Origin: Sinotaia quadrata
Lineage: Eukaryota; Mollusca; Gastropoda; Architaenioglossa; Viviparidae
Length of the DNA: 64,000 bases
Assembly: GCA_028829895.1 (NCBI GenBank)
Contig: CM054184.1
Coordinates: 21,369,701-21,433,700 of the forward strand
Direction: 5' to 3'
The notes beneath the pieces were generated by a model. That model was not told the origin of the DNA and ran no database searches. It saw only the letters and a program-made list of their open reading frames with translations. Each line of letters opens with the position of its first letter. The stretch's first letter is position 1. Of the stretch, positions 57,690 through 64,000 are shown piece after piece. Made by a program: the position numbers and the translations under genes.

Positions 57690-58425
57690 GACTGAGTTTC
57701 TAGGATACGAGAGGAATATGAATTATCTAAACACAGTAATTATTCTTAATACTCTCGCCCTAGTGCATACGTCACAGTTGTCAGGGCTCTTTAAAGAAAG
57801 GAGTGTTATTTTATTTGTCCCTTCGATGTATTAAGAAGCGACTCGTGAGTCATCTTCAACGAAAGATTTCATTCGTACTCTTGATTTTTAATCTATCTAT
57901 CTATACACATATAGATATAATCGCATATTTGATGTAGATTCCTTTTCTTGAGGTCAAGAGGTCAACGCACAAGAGAACAACATAAATAAAAAAATCTCCA
58001 GTACTGCTATTATTCAGAGTTCCTTCCAACGATAAGCGACATCGTAATAATGCATATTTCAAACGTGACATTCCAAAGAAGGAAGAATATAAGAAATGCA
58101 TCCCCCCTCCCCCCAAAAAAAATTAACCAAAACAACAACAAACAAACCAAACTCTCGACAGTGAACTAGCAAGACGGAACTGATAGTTAAGGACGAAGGG
58201 GGGGGGGGTCACAATGACGTCATATTTTCGCACTCACATTGTCGCGTTCAAGAAAAAAAATGTTTTAAGGAGCTATGAACAATCATTTTTAAACTTGAAA
58301 GTATGACTCACGCGATAAAGTATAAGCATACATGTGTCCTTAGATTGGAAAGTATGACACACTTGAAAGTGAATACATTAAGTGCCATTACATTTGCAAG
58401 CATGAGTTCCACACGAAAATACTTA
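57690..58425. other. Unique sequence
   Basis: A G run near 58,199 followed by AATGACGTCATATT. No gene recognised. Confidence 0.4.
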
Positions 58426-58429
58426 GGCT

Positions 58430-59275
58430 TACATACGAATGCCATAATAAGGGACGCTATGTTTACAACACTTTGAAGTACATACATAGGCTTACATACG
58501 AATGCCATAATACGGGAGGCTATGTTTACAACTTTAAAGTACATACCTCGGCCTACATAAGGTTGTCGGATATTTAATATTGCATACTGATTTTACGAGG
58601 ACAATGAATGTCGGGTATTTAATACTGAATACTGAGTATATGAGGGGAGGCAGTTTTGAATATTTAATATTGGATGCTGAGTTAACAAGGACAACCAATG
58701 TCGGGTATTTAATACTGAATAATGAGTTCATCAGGACAATGATATCCGGATATTTACTGGATAGTGAGTTCATGAGGACAATGATATCCGGATATTTAAT
58801 ACTGGATAGTGAGTTCATAAGAACAATAATATCCGGATATTTAATACTGATTAGTGAATTCATGAGGACAATAATATCCGGATATTTAATACTGGATAGT
58901 GAGTTCATGAGGACAATAATATCCGGATATTTAATACTGATTAGTGAATTCATGGGGACAATAATATCCGGATATTTAATACTGGATAGTGAGTTCATGA
59001 GGACAATGATATCCGGATATTTAATACTGAATACTGAGTTCATGAAGATAATAATATCCTGATATTTAATACTGAATATATAGCTCAAGAGGAGAAAGAT
59101 TACATGGTACTGAATATTAAGATGGGGAGAATTAGCGGGTACTGAATATTAACATGGGGAGAATTAGTGGGTACTGAATATTAAATTCAAGTTGGGGAGA
59201 ATTAGTGGGTATTGAATATTAAACTCAAGATAGAGAGAATTAGCGGGTACTGAATATTAAGCTCAGAAGGGATCG
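58430..59275. repeat. 45-bp palindrome-rich minisatellite and decayed flanks
   Basis: Main array about 58,560-59,095 with core ATATCCGGATATTTAATACT then GGATAGTGAGTTCATGAGGA; ATATCCGGATAT is a 12-bp palindrome in each central unit. Flanked by a 70-bp duplication (left) and TACTGAATATTAA units (right). Confidence 0.95.
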
Positions 59276-59860
59276 GAACACTGTACTACAGATCGGAACC
59301 GATGATCAGTGCAGACCAAAACACATTTTACTTTAAAAAAAATAACAAGAACCATGCATCTAAACTTCATATTTCATTAGCATCGCTTAATATTAAATAT
59401 CAATAGTCAAGTATATATATTAGATAATAATAACTTAGTTAAAGCATTATGCACCGTTAGTCCATTTTGAACATTCTTCTAAAAATTCTAATCGTCAAGC
59501 ATATAGATTCAAACCCTTTGACTTAACAAAATTAATTACACTATTATTATTACAATTAGCATAAATGTATTACAATATCTAGCCTCTAACGGAAATAATC
59601 AACTCACGTGACAGCAGTGTCTAGCTTACTTCTTACTTACCAAGCAGATGAAATTAGAAGGGCTAGCCATTACAGAGATTCATAAATCTACTTTGAGCAA
59701 TTTTTAAAATAAAAAATTAACATTTAATCTTTTTGTTTAATGTGCACAAACTTACTTTGAATATTATTCGAGGTAGCTTTTTCAGTTACTGTCCGATTGC
59801 ATTAACCTAATAAAACATTACAACTTCCGGGAAGGCTTAATCTAAATCTGACAGCATCTC
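59275..59860. other. Unique sequence
   Basis: AT-rich; nothing recognised. Confidence 0.4.
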
Positions 59861-59861
59861 A

Positions 59862-59997
59862 CAGTTGGAGGGCGTTATCAACATTTGAGAGGCTTTGTTA
59901 CTGTTTGACGTGTGGACCGAATATCTAATAGTTGGAGGGCGTTATCAACATTTGAGAGGCTTTGTTACTGTTTGACGTGTGGACCGAATATCTTGTA
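59862..59997. repeat. 68-bp direct duplication
   Basis: AGTTGGAGGGCGTTATCAAC begins copies at 59,862 and 59,930; nearly identical. Confidence 0.97.
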
Positions 59998-60437
59998 TTT
60001 TGGTCTTTATCTGTAACTGAGTTTTCATTTCCCTGGAAGCCTGTCTGAAGTTTTGAATTAGGGATGAGCGATAGCGCAATGGTAGGACCGTTGCATCTTG
60101 CTGAAGTTCGTTTTTGAGATATCTTCAGTTGTAGGAGCTGGGGTCGTTGAATATGGATATTAAGTTGAAATTAGCAGTCACTAACCGCGGTTCTGGTTCC
60201 CTGTAGGAACTAAAAATAAAATAAAAGACATCCCCCCCCCCATCCTTACTCCAACAAAAATAAACAGCAACAACAAAACACAGGTGACTCTTAATCCAGG
60301 TGACCAATGAAACGAACCCACTGAACGGGACAATTAAACGGATCCATTGTGTTATGACCTGCTCGAGATAAAAATAAATTGATAGTTAAATATAAAAACA
60401 GAACGTACGGCTGCTGCCCAGGCAAAATTGCCATAAT

Positions 60438-60890
60438 TATTCTTACCGATTAATTAAATCTCTCCCTTCAATCTCAATACTAATTAAATCTCTGCCTTGA
60501 AACGCAGTACTAATTAAATCTCTCCCTTCAATCTCAATACTAATTAAATCTCTCCCTTCAAATCTCAATACTAATTAAATCTCTGCCTTGAAACGCAGTA
60601 CTAATTAAATCTCTCCCTTCAATCTCAATACTAATTAAATCTCTCCCTTCAATCTCAATACTAATTAAATCTCTCCCTTCAATCTCAATACTAATTAAAT
60701 CTCTGCCTTGAAACGCAGTACTAATTAAATCTCTCCCTTCAATCTCAATACTAATTAAATCTCTACCTTCAATCTCAATACTAATTAAATCTCTCCCTTC
60801 AATCTCAATACTAATTAAATCTCTACCGTGAATCGCAATATTAATTAAATCTCTGCCTCGACTCGCACTTATAATTAAATCTCCGATTAA
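60438..60890. repeat. 30-bp minisatellite, about 14 copies
   Basis: Core ACTAATTAAATCTCTCCCTT CAATCTCAAT; a GCCTTGAAACGCAGT variant recurs within it. Diverged relatives continue to about 61,140. Confidence 0.97.
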
Positions 60891-61450
60891 CTCACAGTAA
60901 TATATAAACCTCTTTTTTGATTTAAAGTACCAATTAAACTATTCCCTTGATTCATGGTACTAATCCATTGATTCACATAATTAATTAGATCTCTTCCTTG
61001 GCTCTCAGTACCAATGAAATCTTTCTATTGATTAATAACAGTACTAATTAAACTTTTCCATTTGATTCACAGTATTTTAAACTTCTCTATTGACTCAAAG
61101 TGTCAATTAAACCTTTCCATTGACCTACAGTACCAATTATAAACTTCTCCATTGTTGCGAATGCATTTAATTTGAAATTTTTTGTTACAGTCTGAAATGA
61201 ACTTACTTTGAACTTTGTTGGCATTTGTCATCCCAAGTGTGTTACATAATTTTGTTACAGTCTGAAATGATGAACTCACTTTGAACTTTGTTGGCATTCG
61301 TTATCCCAATGTGTTAATATAATCTGAGGTGGGTTTTTTTTATCTTAAGAGCGTGAACATAATTTGAATTTTGTTGCATAAAGAGTGTGAGCATAAGTTG
61401 AATTTTGATGGTAATCACTTCTAAAAGATGAGGTCGTAATTTGATGTTTG

Positions 61451-61631
61451 TTATCTAAAATATTTGAACGTAATTTAGTTCTATTCTACTATCTAAAGAA
61501 CATTATTTAAAATATTTGAACGTAATTTAGTTCTATTCTACTATCTAAAGAACATTATTAGAGTTATGCCATTTACTCTAATAATGTTCTTTAGATAGTA
61601 GAATAGAACTAAATTACGTTCAAATATTTTA
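61451..61631. repeat. Perfect 57-bp hairpin with 10-nt loop plus an extra direct copy
   Basis: 61,508-61,564 and 61,575-61,631 are exact reverse complements; loop TATGCCATTT. A direct copy of most of the left arm precedes it at about 61,451-61,505, and the right arm's outer flank matches that copy's flank rather than the inner one's. Confidence 0.97.
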
Positions 61632-61639
61632 GATAACAA

Positions 61640-62300
61640 ATTGTATTGGTACTCACTATTTGAAGTAAGTTAGAGTTTGTATTACTCACTACATGAAGTA
61701 AGTTAGAGTTTGTATTACTCACTACATGAAGTACAAAATGTGCCTGAGGTGTTGTCGTGAGTTAGGTCTTGGGTGTTCATCATATACATCGTGATCATCC
61801 CTCATAGTTGCCTCATTGTCATACGTAATTCATGCAACAAGCAATGTGAACACTGCATGGCCAAGGTCTTTAGATTATCAGATATTGCGAGTGAACACGT
61901 GAACACGGCACCAACTAAGGCCTTTAGTCTGTAGTTTACTTTCAAAGGTGTTTATATATATAATAGTCTGTAGTTTACTTAATGGCATTTCAATGGTGTT
62001 TATATATAACAGGTGTAGTTGTACTTTATGGTAGTTATAATTAATGGTCTTGATAAAGGACCTATAAAAGTCTTTAGTTGTACTTGGTGTGTTTCTATTT
62101 AACCGTATTTGGAGGTTTTTATAATTAACGGTGCTTATATATAACAGCTTTTGGTTATACTTGAAGGTATTTCTGATTAATGGTGTCTTTAAAATTGTAT
62201 TTGATAGTATTTCTGATTAATGGTGTCTTTAAAATTGTATTTCATAGTATTTCTGATTAATGGTGTCTTTAAAATTGTATTTGATAGTATTTCTGATTGA
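61640..62300. repeat. Several small tandem duplications
   Basis: ACTCACTACATGAAGTAAGTTAG type units at 61,650-61,735. GTATTTCTGATTAATGGTGT units of about 41 bp, four copies, at 62,165-62,300. Sequence between is unique. Confidence 0.85.
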
Positions 62301-62518
62301 CGATAAAGCTTTTCGCGGACACCTGTAATTAACGGGGTGTGTGCGTTGGACGATATGCAATTGTACTTGATGTATTCCTATTTGACGGTACACGCTTTTA
62401 TAAGTGACAGATTTAATTGCCGGTTCACGTGTTTAATGGCATGAAATTCATGGTCGCTGGCCCGAAAAGACTGAAGCCATCCTGCACCAATCCGCGGAGC
62501 TAGCAACATGTTATCGGC

Positions 62519-62654
<136 letters not shown>

Positions 62655-63137
62655 TGCACAGACAAGGTCAGGGTCAGACAATATATTATGAAGATCTACT
62701 GTCTTATCTCGGCCAAAGCAACATTCCAGAGTGAAGAACCCGAGTCTGAGGAAAGAGTGAACGGTGCTAGCACTCTGATCGCTACGTACCTTATGTCTGT
62801 GCGCGCGTGCGTCCTTCCATCCGTCCGTCTGTTTGTCTATCTATCTATCCAGAGTGAGAGAGAGGCAGACAGAGAACAGGGAGAGAAAGCGAACAAGGCA
62901 GAGAGAACGAACAAGGGAGAGAGATAAAAAAGAGAGGAACGGACTATAAGAAAGAAGATAAAATGACTGAGAAATAAAAAGGAAGGAAGAGAGAAATATG
63001 AAGCGTATGAAAAGAAGACTAAGAGAGAAAGGGAAAATGAATAAGGGAGACGATATAGGGCGAAAAAATGCTTTAGTGGATGGGTGGCCTGTCTGGGTGG
63101 GATATTGTAATTTAAAATTATACAAGTTAAAAATAAA

Positions 63138-63139
<2 letters not shown>

Positions 63140-63188
<49 letters not shown>
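63140..63188. repeat. (GA)n microsatellite
   Basis: About 24 units. Confidence 0.97.
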
Positions 63189-63193
<5 letters not shown>

Positions 63194-63516
63194 GTTAAAG
63201 GAAATTCTTCTTATTAGGGAAAAGGAAGGGATAGAGTTTGTTTGATTATTTTATTTAAAAGATAACTAATTTGGTTAATATAAAAATATTGTTTTATTCA
63301 CCACACAATTTATTGTTTCATTATAATCATTTATTCGAGACGAAATAGTCTTACTGTTAAAAGTTCGTTTAAATGTATATTTATATTTTTAAGAAATAGA
63401 AATGTTTCAATATTTAATTAATTTAATGAAAGATAAATCCATTTATAACATATAATTATTCAAGTAGTGTATATAACCCACTACGTTTGCATACGGGATG
63501 GCGTGTGAATATTTAC

Positions 63517-63702
63517 CACATTGACATCCCCCCGCCCTCCCGTTCCAAAGTTTGACTGGTATGCTTCTTATTTAAGTGGACGGTATTGTCGCTGAACATT
63601 TCACCAGCACTCGATATTTTAAAATGCCGGTCTTTTATGACCAAGTTAGGGTTGTTAAAGGCAAGCTCTTTATCGGTGAAATGAAAAGAGTGCACACAAA
63701 CA
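63517..63702 (-). CDS. Weak candidate exon
   Basis: Between an acceptor-like ATCTTCCGCAG and a donor-like GTAAAT, one minus frame stays open for 61 codons, including HFTDKELAFNNPNLVIKDRH and SAGEMFSDNTVHLNKKHTS. The other two minus frames carry stops. Its end phase does not match the 52.3 kb MLCK exon directly, so a link would need another exon between. Unidentified; could be chance. Confidence 0.2.
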
Positions 63703-64000
63703 CTGCGGAAGATTATTCAGGTGAAAAGTCGACAAAAACTATCTCTTGAGATCTGACTCCGATAACGTTCAATAAGCGAAGAGTGTATTTTATTAACAGT
63801 CACGCGCTTGATTGGAAAATGTTTAAAACATGATTGATTTAATGCCTATTGTTCTACATGCCAACGAGAAAAATAAACCAGATGAATATATTTATAGTCA
63901 GTCTGGGCTTTAATGCATCACTTGCAGAGAAGTAAGTCCCGAACTTTTGCTGGTTTATTTCGGCCAAGAGCAGAACAGTATGTGTGGAAAAGTTAGAAAT

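Noticed and set aside
58534..59088. 184-residue minus frame and 160-residue plus frame
   Set aside because: Both come from the 45-bp palindrome-rich array; near-symmetric units keep both strands open.
60060..60125. tRNA-like stretch with an A-box-like TAGCGCAATGGTAGG
   Set aside because: The B-box is poor and no cloverleaf can be drawn; too weak to call a tRNA or SINE.

Overview
The window is animal nuclear DNA: AT-rich, intron-dominated and packed with tandem repeats. The one gene I recognise firmly is a myosin light chain kinase (MLCK) on the minus strand. Its type and the repeat-loaded introns suggest a lophotrochozoan invertebrate, most likely a mollusc; that placement is inference, because nothing here names a species.

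Layout, left to right. (1) About 1-6,200 holds pieces of one or two unidentified minus-strand genes. The best is a large exon (5,287-5,889) for a protein with an acidic N-terminal region and one membrane segment; a candidate small exon (2,022-2,133) and an acidic open frame running off the left edge (1-278) follow. A 97-bp satellite and a low-complexity plus-strand region lie between them. (2) About 6,200-19,200 has no convincing gene: it holds interleaved inverted repeats (6.5-7.7 kb) and roughly ten different minisatellites. (3) 19,281-52,460 is the MLCK gene, read right to left. I rebuilt nine coding exons whose splice phases all agree (391 codons visible): an unrecognised N-terminal piece, the whole kinase domain (glycine loop, catalytic Lys, HLD, DFG and APE motifs), a calmodulin-binding autoinhibitory segment split over two small exons, and a stop 12 residues after the calmodulin anchor motif begins to close. 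No Ig, telokin or Fn3 domain is seen. Introns run from 0.46 to 10.4 kb. (4) 52.5-64 kb is upstream of the first exon I can place. It has a promoter-like TATA/CRE region at 52.8 kb, many more minisatellites, a perfect 57-bp hairpin at 61.5 kb and one weak candidate exon at 63.5 kb. Upstream MLCK exons may lie beyond the window.

The most unusual feature is the repeats. About 60 private minisatellites occur, each with its own unit and many with units of 39-46 bp. Two of them involve MLCK splice donors. One array has amplified the last 18 coding bases of the catalytic-loop exon together with its donor. Its neighbour abuts the next exon's donor and carries several donor-like copies. This points to repeated local duplication of unique sequence and raises a testable question about decoy 5' splice sites. 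Two short non-autonomous hAT-like elements with 8-bp target duplications are also present.

Most long open frames in the window are products of these repeats (units divisible by three, or open in several frames) and were not annotated as genes.
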